From Madurella fahalii (taxonomy: Eukaryota; Ascomycota; Sordariomycetes; Sordariales): a stretch of 64,000 nt of DNA. Every line of letters begins with the position of its first letter. Within the stretch, counting starts at the first letter, position 1. The position numbers and the translations under genes are program-made. Below the pieces are notes generated by a model. It did no database searches. It saw only the letters and a list, made by a program, of their open reading frames with translations, and had not been told where the DNA came from. Of the stretch, positions 1-11,660 are shown in pieces. The stretch is from positions 1,550,001 through 1,614,000 of the forward strand of contig CM056877.1 of assembly GCA_029876055.1 (NCBI GenBank), read 5' to 3'.

Positions 1-1072
1 CGAAAATTTACAAACCGCCTCCGCCAGTAGAAAGATATTGTAGGAAGGGCACCGAGAAAAGCTTGCTATTGTAGAGACAACCGAAGAGGGCCTGAGAGGA
101 ACAGCGGCTTGGTGACTACTTTCCGTGCTGTCACTTTTCAGATGTCAGACAGCTTTATCGCAATCGGCGGGTTCGCGATAGGCGCGCGTGACCCTGCACA
201 GATTGCAGCTGGAGTACGGGCACGTGCCCTGTATAAGACGGGCGTGCCCTGTTAGTTCCAGAAAACACCCCGTTAGTAGGTCCTCGATGGAGCAAGGCGC
301 AGGGAGCGTGGCCAACGCTGGGCTGAACCTCGATGGCAACTTTGTCCTGATCTTGGAAATCGGGATGCGCCTTTTTGAGACGCCCCTCCCCCCCAAACCC
401 GAGAGATTCGGGGCGCATACGCACACACGCCGCATGCGCGTCTCACTCGGACGAGATGCACAAGCCGGCGTCAGGGGCGGCAAATGTGCTGCAAGATGCT
501 TCTTGGGGCTTGATCGAGCAGAACGCTGATTCCTCGCAGATTGTGCCCACTGGCCCCTATGTGCAGGATAAAGTTCCGTCTGCCAATCTGAAGTGCAGAA
601 CTCGGAAAGGTACCAGTGCTCGGGGGAGCCCCGCATGCAACGCATCGCGAGCACGACAGAGGCTACACCCGGAGGCCCTAACCACCGAGTCGCACCGAGC
701 CGAAAGTCAAGTACTTATTAGTCATGGTTGCTCTTCCGCCTCGAACCCAGCGACTCCCGTGACCCCAAAAATTGCCGGGCGATCTCATGTCAAGACATAA
801 GGAAGAAACCGGAATCCAGCCCACTCCCCTAATCACCTCTCAAGCCTTCAAAACTCCCACCCCAGCCCACGTCCCCACACCCACCCCGGCAGTCATTGCC
901 CCTCCCCCCACCTTTCCAACATCCATCTCCATCTCCGTCCCCCTATCACCGCCGAAACCCCACCCCCCCCCCCTTTCCTCCTCCTCCTCCTCCTCCTCCA
1001 CCACCACCGCCACCATCACCATCACCATCACCATCACCACCACCAACGATGAACCCAACCCAACCCTAACCC
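1..1072. other. left edge, no supported gene
   Basis: Several overlapping frames are open on both strands, but none shows a recognisable domain or a plausible splice pattern. From about 965 to 1050 the plus strand is a run of CTC/ACC/ATC trinucleotide repeats, which keeps many frames open by composition alone. The 3' end of the RS-rich ORF on the minus strand enters at 1073. Confidence 0.5.
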
Positions 1073-1990
1073 CTATGCCAACCTCCCGCCGTCAACACCC
1101 ACCACAACACCACCAGCCCCAACCCTATGCTCCCGACTCCGGCTCCTCGTCCTCCTACGCCTCCTACTCCTCGCCCTTCCCTCCCAGCCGCTGGTACTTC
1201 CACCAACCCCCCCTGGCCCCCGTCCCGTATCCACACCCACGCTACAAGGCAGACGCAACCGAGGCAGCGGGGACCTCGATCTCGAAGGGCTCTGGCTTCT
1301 CCTCCTTCTCCTCGTCCTCGTCCTCGTGCTCCTGCTCCTACTCGTGCTCCTGCTCCTACTCGTGCTCCTGCTCCTACTCGTGCTCCTGCTCCTGCTCCGC
1401 TGCCGTTCCGCGTTCTTCTCAAGCTGCAGAACCCTAAGGAAGCGCATCATTTCTGATGGTGATGATGATGATGATGATGATGATGACGGCGGCGGGACTG
1501 CCGTGTCTGCTGTTGGATTGGCGGGCTTGGACGCGGACGCGGAGGTGGGAGCGGAGAGGGACTGGGCGGCGAGGCGCGGGGCGCAGGGGGAAGTGGATGT
1601 GGAGGTTGAGCGGTGGCGGCCGCGGCCGCGGAAGTTGGAGCCCGAGGCTGAGACTGGTTTCGATTTCGGTTTTGGTTTGGGCTGGGTTTGTATTGTTGGG
1701 CCTGTGGTTGCTGTGATGATGGTAAAGTCCTCGCAGCGGCGGCGGCGTTTGCGGCCGCGGGGGGCTTCGGAATCAGGTTTGGGGTCGGGATTGGAAGGCT
1801 TGCGGCCTGGTAGATCCGTCTTCTTATCTTCTTCCGAGTCCGGTCCCGACCTCCGGTCCTGGGAGGTTGGAGATAGGGTCGAAGAGGTGGTTGCTGCTGC
1901 TGCTGTCGCCGTCACGGTTGTCGAGTCGAGTTTCGGTTTGCGGGTGGTTATGCCATCTTGGGCGAAGAGAGTCGAGAGTTGGGTGGTCAT
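1073..1990 (-). CDS. RS-rich low-complexity protein (doubtful gene)
   Basis: An open frame of 305 codons from the ATG at 1990. I chose this ATG because the residues after it (MTTQLSTLFAQDG) look like an ordinary N-terminus, while the upstream extension is poly-Val. Order of features: Thr/Ser-rich start, an acidic stretch with a basic cluster (RGRKRRRR), Pro/Lys repeats, poly-Ser, a short helical segment (MMRFLRVLQLEKNAERQ), then a long Arg/Ser dipeptide region built on an 18-bp DNA repeat. RS regions are typical of splicing-associated proteins, but no RRM or other fold is visible. The C-terminal 60 residues are Gly/Arg-rich and may be wrong because of an undetected intron. The opposite strand is also open for over 200 codons, so repetitive composition alone could explain this ORF. 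Confidence 0.35.
   Translation of the reverse strand: MTTQLSTLFAQDGITTRKPKLDSTTVTATAAAATTSSTLSPTSQDRRSGPDSEEDKKTDLPGRKPSNPDPKPDSEAPRGRKRRRRCEDFTIITATTGPTIQTQPKPKPKSKPVSASGSNFRGRGRHRSTSTSTSPCAPRLAAQSLSAPTSASASKPANPTADTAVPPPSSSSSSSSSPSEMMRFLRVLQLEKNAERQRSRSRSTSRSRSTSRSRSTSRSRSTRTRTRRRRRSQSPSRSRSPLPRLRLPCSVGVDTGRGPGGVGGSTSGWEGRARSRRRRRTRSRSREHRVGAGGVVVGVDGGRLA
1321..1398. repeat. 18-bp tandem repeat (RS-coding)
   Basis: The unit TCGTGCTCCTGCTCCTAC occurs three to four times in tandem with degenerate flanks. On the minus strand it encodes RSRSTS. A GAT/GGT trinucleotide run follows at 1456-1488. Confidence 0.85.
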
Positions 1991-2920
1991 CGGATATCCT
2001 TCGATCAGTAGGAGAAAGCAGAGAGGATTTGGTAAGTATGGGCAACTCGTCCCAGAGTAGGTCGGGAGAGATACACGGTTTCGTGTAAAAGGGCAAGACT
2101 GGAGACTGACGACGACGACGACGACGACCACAATGTAAGTCTCGAGCTGCCGGCGGATGATGGCTTCTGCCCGAGATGAATCGATGTCAAATTCAGCCAG
2201 GTAATATTATGGTCAGTATGACCCAAGATCGCCATCACCTTCTTGTCCAGTGCAAAAGAGACGAGAAGAGAATTAGAAAGCGCTACACCCACACACGCGC
2301 GCGCGCGCGCGCGCGCGCACGGGAGGGAGCTACATTTAAGCCAACCGCGAACGAGACGCAACATGGTGTGTGGGTTGCGTCCTGACTCGGGGCGAAGGGC
2401 CCTTGCGGATGTTTCAACCAAGCGACTAGAAGCGGGAAGGCCGGTATCGTGGCGGAAACATGCTAGCCTACCTAGCTCGCAGCAAATGGAGGGGGTCCTG
2501 ATTATGGATAAGTTGGCTAGGTCGGTCCCCTACGGTTGATTGTGGCTAGGGTAAATTGCCTTAAGGATGACGGAAGGTGTATACAGCGGCGCTTATGGGT
2601 ACCTACACCTTTTGGTGGGTACCTATGGGACAACGTCAGTTGCTGAAGCGACGAGAGTGACGATTACATTCGTCATGGTCATGCCATACCATGCCATGCC
2701 ATGCCAGTCCTTGCGCCTTCTTCCGCTTGGTTGATTGGTGTTGCTCACGCGTGGCCAAGGTTTTGACCGAGATAGTCAACGACAACGTGGTGTGTGTGCT
2801 GGCCGTTGCGGAGCAGTCTTAGGCATACAGCTCAATAACACGATATACAGGACAAGTCGGAATGCATTCCATAGCAGAGATGAGAGGTTGCTTTGCCCTG
2901 CAAGGGCCGCTGTAGTGGTT
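1991..2920. other. intergenic region with microsatellites
   Basis: No gene is seen. The stretch holds an ACG run (about 2109-2129), an alternating CA/CG tract (2289-2320) and a CATGC-type pentanucleotide run (about 2680-2706). It separates the 5' end of the RS-rich ORF from the 3' end of the AIM41-like gene. Confidence 0.6.
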
Positions 2921-3982
2921 CTACTGAGTCTTGGTTGCATCGTCGGCAGCCTCCGCCTTGACCACCTCCTTGGGAACCTCATCCTCCTGGGCCACCTCCT
3001 CCTTGGTCACCTCCTCCTTGGTCATCTCTTCCTTGGTCATCTCCTCCTTGGTCATCTCCTCCTCGGTCACCTCCTTATGAACCTCCTCCACCTTGGAAGA
3101 CTCTTCCACGCCGGCTTTGATAGCATGCGTGGCATCCTCGAGAGCCCTGATGGCAATTGAAACAGACTCCGTGGTGTTCCTGATGGCACGCCGAAGATTA
3201 ACGATGGATGTCCTGGCCTTTTGGAGAGGTGGGACAGCCTGCTCCTTAATCGCCTCCTGCGCGGGATGCTTCTTGATAATGTTCAGGCTAGACTGAATCC
3301 TCTTCTTGGCTTGAGCCATAGTTCTCGGAAGCGTCTCGAGACGTGTGGTAGCTGCCTTGAGTTGTTTGGCAGTGAACTCGAAACTCGCCGTGTAATCTCC
3401 GGTTACCCCCCCGAAAAATTTTGTGGTTTCCAAGATGTACTTGGATACCATGCCCTTGCGCTTGAGCGCTGGATCTTCACTCAGCAGCAGTTCTTTAATT
3501 AGCCGGCTTCGCAATTTCGTCCTGTCAACACCCTCGTCAATAAGACGAGCCTTGTGTGCCTCGATAATCTCCTTGATTACCTCTCTCGGTGCCGCAACAT
3601 ATTCTTCAAGAATCCGTTGTTCCGCCTCCTCCTTCTCGGCTAGCTCCGGTCGCCCTGCTTCGCGGGCCTGGGCTGCCGCTTCTCGAGATTTCTTGGCCAT
3701 CTTTGTAAGCAAGATAACAAGCTGGGAGTCGGTAGTGATGGGTGCGTCTGTTTTGCTGGCGTTTACGGTGGCGGCAAGGACAGAGCGCAGGGCTGCCAGC
3801 CGGTTCGTATCTTTAGCCTTCATAGCGCCCTTGAGGTCATCTTTGAGCTTGGAAAGGAGCGGCGGTGGGGCAGTCTCGGTCGAATATAAGGCGAGCGATG
3901 CGCGCAGCTGGAAGGTTCCGGCGCCTGTGAGATGTGGTCGACTGAAGCTCCGGAGGAGCGAAGGAGATAACCTGTTCGCCAT
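2921..3982 (-). CDS. aim41: AIM41-like mitochondrial YqeY-domain protein
   Basis: A single-exon protein of 353 residues. Residues 1-36 are Arg/Ser/Leu-rich with no acidic residues, as expected of a mitochondrial presequence. Residues about 42-190 match the YqeY/AIM41 family: LLSKLKDDLKGAMKAKDTNRL, then LRSVLAA, then a KKSREAA / AEKEEAEQRILEEY segment. YqeY domains resemble the tail of GatB; AIM41 affects mitochondrial genome inheritance in yeast, mechanism unresolved. Family members are usually under 200 residues, so about 160 residues here are extra. The extension is helical and ends in tandem TKEEM/TKEEV pentapeptides followed by an acidic tail (EDEVPKEVV). The last helices of a usual YqeY domain are poorly matched. 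A long CT tract lies 95-160 bp upstream of the ATG. Confidence 0.8.
   Translation of the reverse strand: MANRLSPSLLRSFSRPHLTGAGTFQLRASLALYSTETAPPPLLSKLKDDLKGAMKAKDTNRLAALRSVLAATVNASKTDAPITTDSQLVILLTKMAKKSREAAAQAREAGRPELAEKEEAEQRILEEYVAAPREVIKEIIEAHKARLIDEGVDRTKLRSRLIKELLLSEDPALKRKGMVSKYILETTKFFGGVTGDYTASFEFTAKQLKAATTRLETLPRTMAQAKKRIQSSLNIIKKHPAQEAIKEQAVPPLQKARTSIVNLRRAIRNTTESVSIAIRALEDATHAIKAGVEESSKVEEVHKEVTEEEMTKEEMTKEEMTKEEVTKEEVAQEDEVPKEVVKAEAADDATKTQ
2998..3077 (-). repeat. 15-bp coding repeat (TKEEM)
   Basis: About five tandem 15-bp units encode TKEEM or TKEEV near the C-terminus of the AIM41-like protein. Units differ at synonymous or near-synonymous positions, which indicates expansion within the coding sequence rather than a recent assembly artefact. 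Confidence 0.8.
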
Positions 3983-4084
3983 TGTGATCGGGGACGGGCA
4001 GGAGGCCGAGGCTGGAACGTATCGACAAAGTCGTTAGAACGCAGCAGCCGGGAGTCGGTGTATGCTTGCTATTCTTTCTTTCTT

Positions 4085-4122
<38 letters not shown>

Positions 4123-5835
4123 TCTCTCTCTCTCCCTTTTTTCTTTATTCTTTGATCAGAAAAAAAAAAAAAAAAAGAAAGAAATTGAAGCAGAAGATAA
4201 GGAAAGGAAGCTAGGATGAGCAAATCAAGGCAACACGCAAGCCCATTGGTGGATTCTAAACCTGCCAAGCATCAACGGGTGGTAATTGGATAGCTTGATT
4301 GGTTTCGCGGGCCCTGTCAAAACATGACATCGTACACTTACCTACGCAAGGTGGACCGCCGGGACAGGCTACTAAGATGTCACTGCACATATAAGATCAC
4401 CAAGTCACTGTTCCGTAAGACCTATCTATGCTGCAGGCGCACGGGAAACTGCGTAAGTATCCACACCAACGTAGGATACTACAGTAAGTTTGGCGAACAA
4501 GGCCCCAGTGCTGAGATGCCGTCTGGCTGGGACAAGGTGAACGCCAAGTCACCTGATATCCCGCCCCCCGGCACATATGTAAGATCCACCACCAGGGTCG
4601 GGGAGCCCCCAGCATTGCCGCGGTCACTCGACGGGCTTGGATCGCCAATGAAATACAGGCCCTGTTGGGGCATCGTTCTGAAGCCGGGGCCACAACTGGG
4701 GAGGAATGGGGGCCGATGGGAGAGATAATTATACAGCGAGTGAGCAGCGCAAAGACATTCTACCGTCCCGAGTCACCTGGGCAAGGTTGGGCACCAGCAC
4801 AGGCTTCTGGACCGAGAAACGTCCAGCTTGCTTTGCTTCCCCTACTTTACCCAAAGCCGGGTACGGGTGGTATTAGCGATATTAGCGGTGTCGGCGGTGT
4901 TGGCGGTGTTGGCAGTGTTGGCGGTGGTTGGCGTAGTTGGCAGTGCTGGCAGTGTCGTTGTCGGCGATCTCCACGCAATGGATGGCCAATTTATTCCAGA
5001 ATGCAAGCTAGTGAGTCCCGGGCGGGCGGAACCGGAATTGAAATGGCAGTTCACGATTTGACCAGCCGGGTATCAACGTCCAGTGGGGGTCGACTCGTGA
5101 CTTTCCCTTCAAAGTTTCTTCTTCTGAGGTGGCCAGATCAGGGGGTGTTCTTCCGACCTTGGTTGTGTCTTTCGAGTCGAACCGAACGAACTTGAAGTGC
5201 TCAAGATCTTCGTTCTCCAAACGTACACTCCCCCGTCACAGGCCCCTTTTTTCGGAGTCTCCGTTCCATAACCGGACACGCACGTTTTCACTGCGATTTG
5301 CGACTCGATTGCCGCTGACCCGCCAGCTATCCATCCTCTCGACGCCCGGCAAAATGCTCGGTAGCCCCTGTCAAGCCCACGACGGCTACGATTATGGGTC
5401 TTGGTAATGCCCCAAAATCCTGCCTGCCCTGGTAGTTGCCGGACGCCGAACGGCATGGCGTCGAGTTGCCTAAACACATCAAGGGACCAAGACGCTGGTG
5501 GTTGGGTTGGCCATATGCCATCGGATATCTATATCTAACCCAGCCATTGTGCCTGCTTACGCACACACAACTACCCCACGCCCTGCGGCATCTCAGTAAC
5601 ATTACAAAATTCGCTTCGGTTGATCTCTCCCCTCGGTCCTTAGTGCCGTGCCCGCTTGCTCGAATCACCGGATCTTCCCCCTTTAGACGAGTGCTGACTC
5701 CGACCGTCGCTGTGCCGCTGATGCCGACTACTGCTGGGTTTCCGGCCGATACAAACGTACCTAAGGTAGGTTCATTGTCTTGTCAGTCATGTCATTGCGA
5801 AGACCGTCTCTGCTGGCTAGCCCCGGACGAGCACC
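3983..5835. other. intergenic region with CT tract and short GT-rich repeat
   Basis: No supported gene. A CT dinucleotide tract (about 4075-4140) and a poly-A run (4160-4176) lie just upstream of AIM41 and probably fall in its 5' leader or promoter. At 4870-4960 imperfect GGTGTTGGC repeats keep frames open on both strands. The rest has short unconnected ORFs only. Confidence 0.55.
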
Positions 5836-7510
5836 TTACACTGGAAAATAGGCCTGCGAGAGTTCCGCATTTGATTAGCAAGCAGTCAAGATATACGACA
5901 GAGCCCGAGGAACCCTGAGCACCGATTACCGACGCCCAGAAACCTCCCAACCACGGTCGCACGCTTGGCGTACCTTGAAGGCAGGATTATCCGCCTCATT
6001 GCGGGCTTGCGCTACGAGAAGCTGTATGTCGGTGTTCGTCATGCTGGAGTTACAATCAAGATCAGCACCGACGCTCTTCACGTCCCGGACAATTGACTAG
6101 GGGTCTCACTCTAGTGCGTGCGCGAACGGGAATGTGGCGAGTGAAGATAGTAACCGGTGAACGTTGGCACGATTTGCATTGCCGATGGCAAAGTCCCGGG
6201 GATCTGGCGGCTCGTCAGACATCACCGTCTGCCACCGGCGGCGGTGTTGCGTTGGGGTCCCTCACTACTTGACCACCCGCTCAGGGGCAAAGTCAACAAC
6301 CGCGACTCGACTTCGACGAAACCCGCCTGAGTCATCCAACTCTGCAGCCGCAACGGCGCCCTAGGATCCTTTGCGGGCTGCATGCTCTGCAAGTAACTCT
6401 GCGACCACACCTGAAGCGCATGGTCTTGGGGGGTACATCAGCGCTTCTGCATCCGAGCATGCATCTTGGGAGCAACTCACTTGAAGTAAGAGTTCCGTTG
6501 TCCGACTGGGCGTTGAAGTATATCTCAACCATCTGACACCAGCCTCCAGGCCGAAGCACCCTCAGGATGTCGCTCAAATAATTCGCCCATCTGTCCGCAT
6601 GTATTCCTCCAGCCATCATTCTGCTGTGCACTAGATCGAAGTAGTTCGATGGGAAGGTGGACCTGATCTCGTGTCAGCTACGCCCACCAGCCGCTGCCTG
6701 CCACGGGCTGTCTCACGGACTGTTCAGGTCATCCACTTGAAAGTCCAAATTCGGCGGGATGTCTTCTGGTATCGGATACGGGTACACGTCAATCCCGATA
6801 ACCTGATACCATCAACCAAGTCAGTCAAGAAGAAGTCATATCACGTCGGGACGGCCACAATTGCAACCCCACCCGCACCCGCTACCCCAGCAGAGACTCA
6901 TCGTCTTTTAGTTCCTGCCACGTTATAAAAGAGCACCATCATTTCTTTTTCCCAGGCCCCCCGGGGTCCCCCCTTCTCCCCCCTCCCCCCAACGGCGCGG
7001 AGCTACCAACGCTACCCGGCCATCGATCTTCCGAAGAATATGCTCAGATTGCCGGGGCCAAGGGTAAACTATCCTTGGTAAAAGCGGTGGTATAAGGCCG
7101 CCGTCAAGCATGCCACGGCGACAGGAGTACGGCGTCGGAAAACTCCCTTTTAGAAAAAACCACGCACCTCGCATTCCGGGTACTGTTCGGCAACCTCCAT
7201 GGCCCATGCGCCGGACCCGGAACCGCACTCCAAAATTCTGCGTGGGCGTGGGATCGGGGGGAAGATGAGCCTATTGTCGAACATCATGTTGAAGATCCCG
7301 TGCATATACTGGAGGCGATCGATTTCGTCCTGGCACGCGGGATGCGGAATTGATCAGAGCTGGGAGATCAGCGAGCAGGCAGAGCAGCCGCTTACATCGT
7401 CGACTGGGGCGAAATAGATCCCATTCTCCACGGCGTACCGCTGGAACTCCCTGTTACCGTGGACAACGACCTCCCGGTACGTGTTGTCTACAGGGACAGT
7501 TTGGGCATCG
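5836..7510 (-). CDS. LaeA-like SAM-dependent methyltransferase
   Basis: Eight exons assembled by phase-consistent GT-AG junctions: 7396-7510, 7168-7329, 6717-6802, 6481-6662, 6269-6424, 6110-6203, 5974-6043, 5836-5853. The product shows the class I methyltransferase series: REVVVHGNREFQRY near the start, motif I LECGSGSGAWAMEVAEQYP, an acidic IGIDVYPYPIPED, FDLVHSRMMAGG, then LRVLRPGGWCQMVE, and a C-terminal LSGWSNPRDFAIGNANR and QLLVAQARNEADNPAFKAYFPV. This is the fungal family related to LaeA, many members of which sit in or regulate secondary-metabolite loci; the substrate cannot be told. The intron at 6803-7167 is unusually long (365 bp). The first exon is unresolved: an ATG at 7585 starts a plausible peptide but in the wrong phase, so either another upstream exon or a one-base shift exists. 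The stop falls about eight residues earlier than usual. Confidence 0.85.
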
Positions 7511-10500
7511 CTGTATCAGGCTTAGCGACTCTCTCTGCTCGGATGGGAGTGGCGAACCCGGAGCGTCAAAATACCCTTCGTTCATGGTTGCAGCAAGTCG
7601 TCTCTGTCGTTACGGTTCTTGCGATGTGTGGAAAATGTCGAAGCAAGAGTGGAGCATAAGCAAATAAAGAGAAGCAAATGGTTGAGAATACAAATAACCC
7701 CAGGGCGAAAGGGGGGAGACGGAAACTTGGGATTCAGGCATCATGAGGACTTACATGGCATTATGCGGGCTCGGGAGCGTGGGCGGAGATACTTGTCGAC
7801 CCCTTGCTCCTCGGGACGGGCTTCAAGGACGCTGTCGGGCCATGTGCCTCTCCCTATGCGGCACTCACACGTTTGAAATGAGCAACGCTTGTGTAGTGGG
7901 CCCCGGTCCCATGCCGAATCACTCAGATTGGCCCACCAGGGCGGTTTGCGCGCCACGATGGTTTTGTCGATCAGGGAGCGTTGTTGGCGCATTATCATTC
8001 AGGTATATAGGAATGGGACTGTCACCGACCCCTGTCCCTGCCTTGAAGCGTTCCCAGAGAGGTGGGTGTGAAGCGGCAGCTGTTGCCGCCTCTCGGGTTC
8101 TGGGAAACAACCACACCGCCTTTGGTCAGGACGACGGGCTTTCTGACTACGTGGACCGATTTGGGGGGGGGCCTTCTAACAATGGATGGGGGATGGGGAG
8201 GGGGTCCGCAACTTCGACACGCTTCTTCACACAGCGATGGATACTTCCTGAGAGAGCCCAACCCCCGCATGCGCTGGGATTCTCTGCTAATCAAGACAGA
8301 TGAAACATCTCTCCCACTCATATCATCCACTCGGCCGGAGGTAGGCCGGCCACTGCTAGCCCCGATTGAAAGCTGCAGATATTACTTTGATTGGAGAGCC
8401 CGGGCCCTGGGATGGCCGTTTTCGACGTGTCCCCTCTTTGGCAAGGAGGGCCCTCGAGGCTAAGACAGTCTTAGCCTGATGCAGCGCCTAGGTTGAGTCC
8501 ACGACTGGGTGGGACAGGCCATGATGTATCCCGGGTGCTCGGCGGGTCTGTCTGGGTTCCCGCCAGTGGACACGCGCGGCGGCTGTCAACCTTGCCCGAT
8601 GACTGAGCGAATGGGCGTGGTTGGGGCTTATTACCCCGTCAATGTTATCATATAATATAATGCCTGGTCTGTTAAGGAAAACCCGCATATGGGGCCTACC
8701 GTTCCGGGCCTCCAGGATCAGACAGGCAAAGAAAAACCGGGTCGTCGGAGAATGGAATGACTCCGGGGGACTTGGCACGAGCCACCATTCGAGCCGGTGC
8801 AGGGCTAGGAACTCCAGCCTGCCACACCAGGAAGGACCCTTTCTTCTCTCTGGGCTTCGGCTGTCATAAAGGGGGTCTGACGTCAGGCAAGGACCATGCC
8901 TTGCCATGGCGAGGAGGAGTTGCGGCTGTACCTACACTACTTTCGACGGTCGATGAGAAGGGGGGCCGAGAGGAATCCAAGGACACGGTTCTGGGATCGC
9001 AGAGGGTTAAGCCCGCCACGGCCCCGCCGGGACAGTGCCGCCTGGGTACGTTTAGGCGGGATTAGGAAGGGCAATGGAAGGATTTTTTTTTCGAAAAATT
9101 TCCGTCGCGCACCGTTTGGCGGTGGGGGGAAGGGGGAAGGGGGGAGGGGGGGGGGGAGACTACCAGCCCACCGCTGCAAAGCATCGATGCTCCCTGTCGC
9201 ACCAAGGCTGGCGTCTTATCCGAAAGCATCCACCTCCCCGTTCCGGTTCGGTTGTTTCCCTGACAAGATGTGCTGGCAGAGCACGGTAAAAATTAAAGCA
9301 CCTTTGGATGGGATGCGGCACTTGTGCGTCTGGGAGCCCAGAAATTTTCTGACCGGGCGGGAGAGTCACTGGCATCCAGAGTGAGCACCACTCAGATGGA
9401 TATGCGGCAAGCAAGGGGGGCTGGGGATCGTTTGTCTGAGGAGGACATTGGTTTGTACGCAGTACGCAGTATCCATCCCCAGCGAACCGAACCGGGCCGA
9501 AACGCAGGGGTCAAGGGGGTACGTACTCCCCTCCCAGCAGCTCGGAGACGACGCCTCATGTCTTGACGGCTCCCGTCCGGTTGGTAAATTGCCCACTCAT
9601 CATCTGTGCGCAAACCACACCGACGGGTCTCACTGTTCCTGTCTGGCACACAGCCCTCGTCACGAGTGCCCGGCTTGCGCGATGGACCATGGGACCGGAA
9701 CGAGACCCCCCAGTTCCCCTTCCCCTCCCCCCTCCTCCTTCCCGCAGACAAGTCGATCCGCGCAGTAATGCCAATGGCTAGTCGGTGTGGTGCGACGACT
9801 CACTTCCTCCTGCGAAGTGATGGGTCGTTTGCTTGCGGCTAATGTTTAGGCATTTGAGCATGGGACGATCGTCTCAGAACGGCCCGTCGCGGAGGTAACG
9901 TTGTGTCGCCAGCTCTTTTTAGGCATCATGGGAAATGAGGCTTCGGAAGACCCCTGCAGCGCGCAGGCAGCGTCATGAAGAGAGCCCTGGTATGAATAAT
10001 CCGACCTCAGCTGGCCGGCCAGCATTTAGGTGCAGCCAGAGCCCTGATGCGGGCGTTGAGCACCGGGCGTCCGCGAGAGTAATCAGCGCACGTCTGTCAG
10101 GATCAACCAGGAGGTGATGACGGGCAAATGAGGCGGTCACCGGTGCCACCAACCGCTCGAGACGTGCAGGTGCCACAGATGCCAACAGTCGCTGGTAATG
10201 TGCTCCGCGCATTGGGACCGAGTTTCAATCATTTGCGGCCCTGCGGCCTTGCGGCTATCCCGGGAAGTCAATCCCAACTCCTTCTCGGGCGCCACAGATC
10301 AGACGAAATAGACATGGGCCTTCCAGGCCAAGCCCAAAGGGCCTGTAACATCGGCTACGGATCTCTGCTATGGATTGGATCTCTGCCGATAATGCCACGC
10401 TAACGCCGAAGAAAATCCGCCTTAACACCCGGGCGCGAGCGAGGACAAGGGCGCCGTCTCCAAGCTGCACGTAAGTCTTGACACACTAGGAAGCCCAACG

Positions 10501-11195
10501 ACGCGGGCGAGCGCGCTCTTAATTCCCGACCAAGCCGAATCCGGGGTCGGTTGGACGCGACATGCAGGAAGGATGGGTCAGGGGAGGAGCCGCTGGCAGG
10601 GGTTGGCTTGTCGCAATCGACCGGGGCTCCTGGCCGCAACCACCGCCTCGGGACTGGCAGTCGTCCCCGAGTTTCCCATCTCTTCCCACCACTTCCCAAC
10701 CACTTCCGGTGCAACCACACGGCCTGCATGTAGCCTGTTTTGGCTCTCATGGCTGTTTCCCAAGGGGACGCCAATGAGCACGATCGGGGAAGGTGGTGCC
10801 CGGCTACTGGCTGTGTCTCCCCCGCCGCTGCATGTCCTCCTCGCCCTCGTCCATGTTGTACACGCGCAGAAGATTGCAATTGTTTGCGCACCAAGGGTGA
10901 GACCGCTGGGCCGCCAAAGTCGGCCATTACTCATGACATCCCCCCCTTCCCCTCCCCAACCAGACACGGCTGCAACTCATGGCTGCAACTCTCGGCCAGG
11001 CTGGTGGTTGTTTCGATCTCCAAACCCCATCTCTGCCACTGCCACCCCCCTGTTCTCCCAGCCGGATGGTTTGTGCAACTTGGCAGACCGCCCCCTGCTC
11101 TTCGGCGACCTTTACCGACTTCACCGGTCTTGGCTCATCGCTGTCTTGGTCATAACCCGAGTTTCAAAGCGGGCGCAGAATTGGGGGAAAAGGAG

Positions 11196-11229
11196 AAAAA
11201 AAAAAAAAAAAAGGGGGGGGGGGGGGGGG
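11196..11229. repeat. A17-G17 homopurine tract
   Basis: Seventeen A residues are followed directly by seventeen G residues on the plus strand. Such tracts are hard to sequence, so the exact length is uncertain. Confidence 0.9.
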
Positions 11230-11628
11230 AAAGGCCACAAAATTGGTCATATTCCCCCTTCGCCGGTCCATGCCCGAGAGCGGACCATGTTTCGCCTGTC
11301 CACATGACTGCTTCAAGAAGCAATACTTACGGGGCAGGGTTCGAGGGAGAAAATCTCGACCGCGGTGGATATTGCCGAGGTAGGTTATGCGGAGGTTGCA
11401 TGCGCTACTTACTTAGGCTACTGACGGAGAGCAGGATTTCACGCAGGGAGCCGGCACATTTACGCAGTCAGCTCCTTGGCTCTGCATCAAAGGTCTGGTT
11501 GCTATTTCGCGTGATGACGACAAAATGAGCAGCTACAGGTCTCGGTGAGTTGGTGGCTGATAGCTGGCACTAGAAGGATGCACAGAGGATGCGGGACGGT
11601 GCATCGGGAGATGGGTGCTGGAGCTGCT

Positions 11629-11660
11629 GTTCGACCGTTCGACCGTTCGACCGTTCGACC
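11629..11660. repeat. 8-bp tandem repeat GTTCGACC x4
   Basis: Four perfect copies of GTTCGACC stand in tandem, followed by two diverged half-copies up to about 11681. It lies in non-coding sequence. Confidence 0.9.

Noticed and set aside
1326..2060. 244-codon plus-strand ORF with poly-Leu start
   Set aside because: Reads the 18-bp RS repeat and the GAT run in another frame; poly-Leu and poly-Asp come from simple repeats.
10573..11528. Overlapping plus-strand ORFs of 244 and 262 codons
   Set aside because: They occupy different frames, run through the A17G17 tract and contain no recognisable motif or conserved-looking segment.
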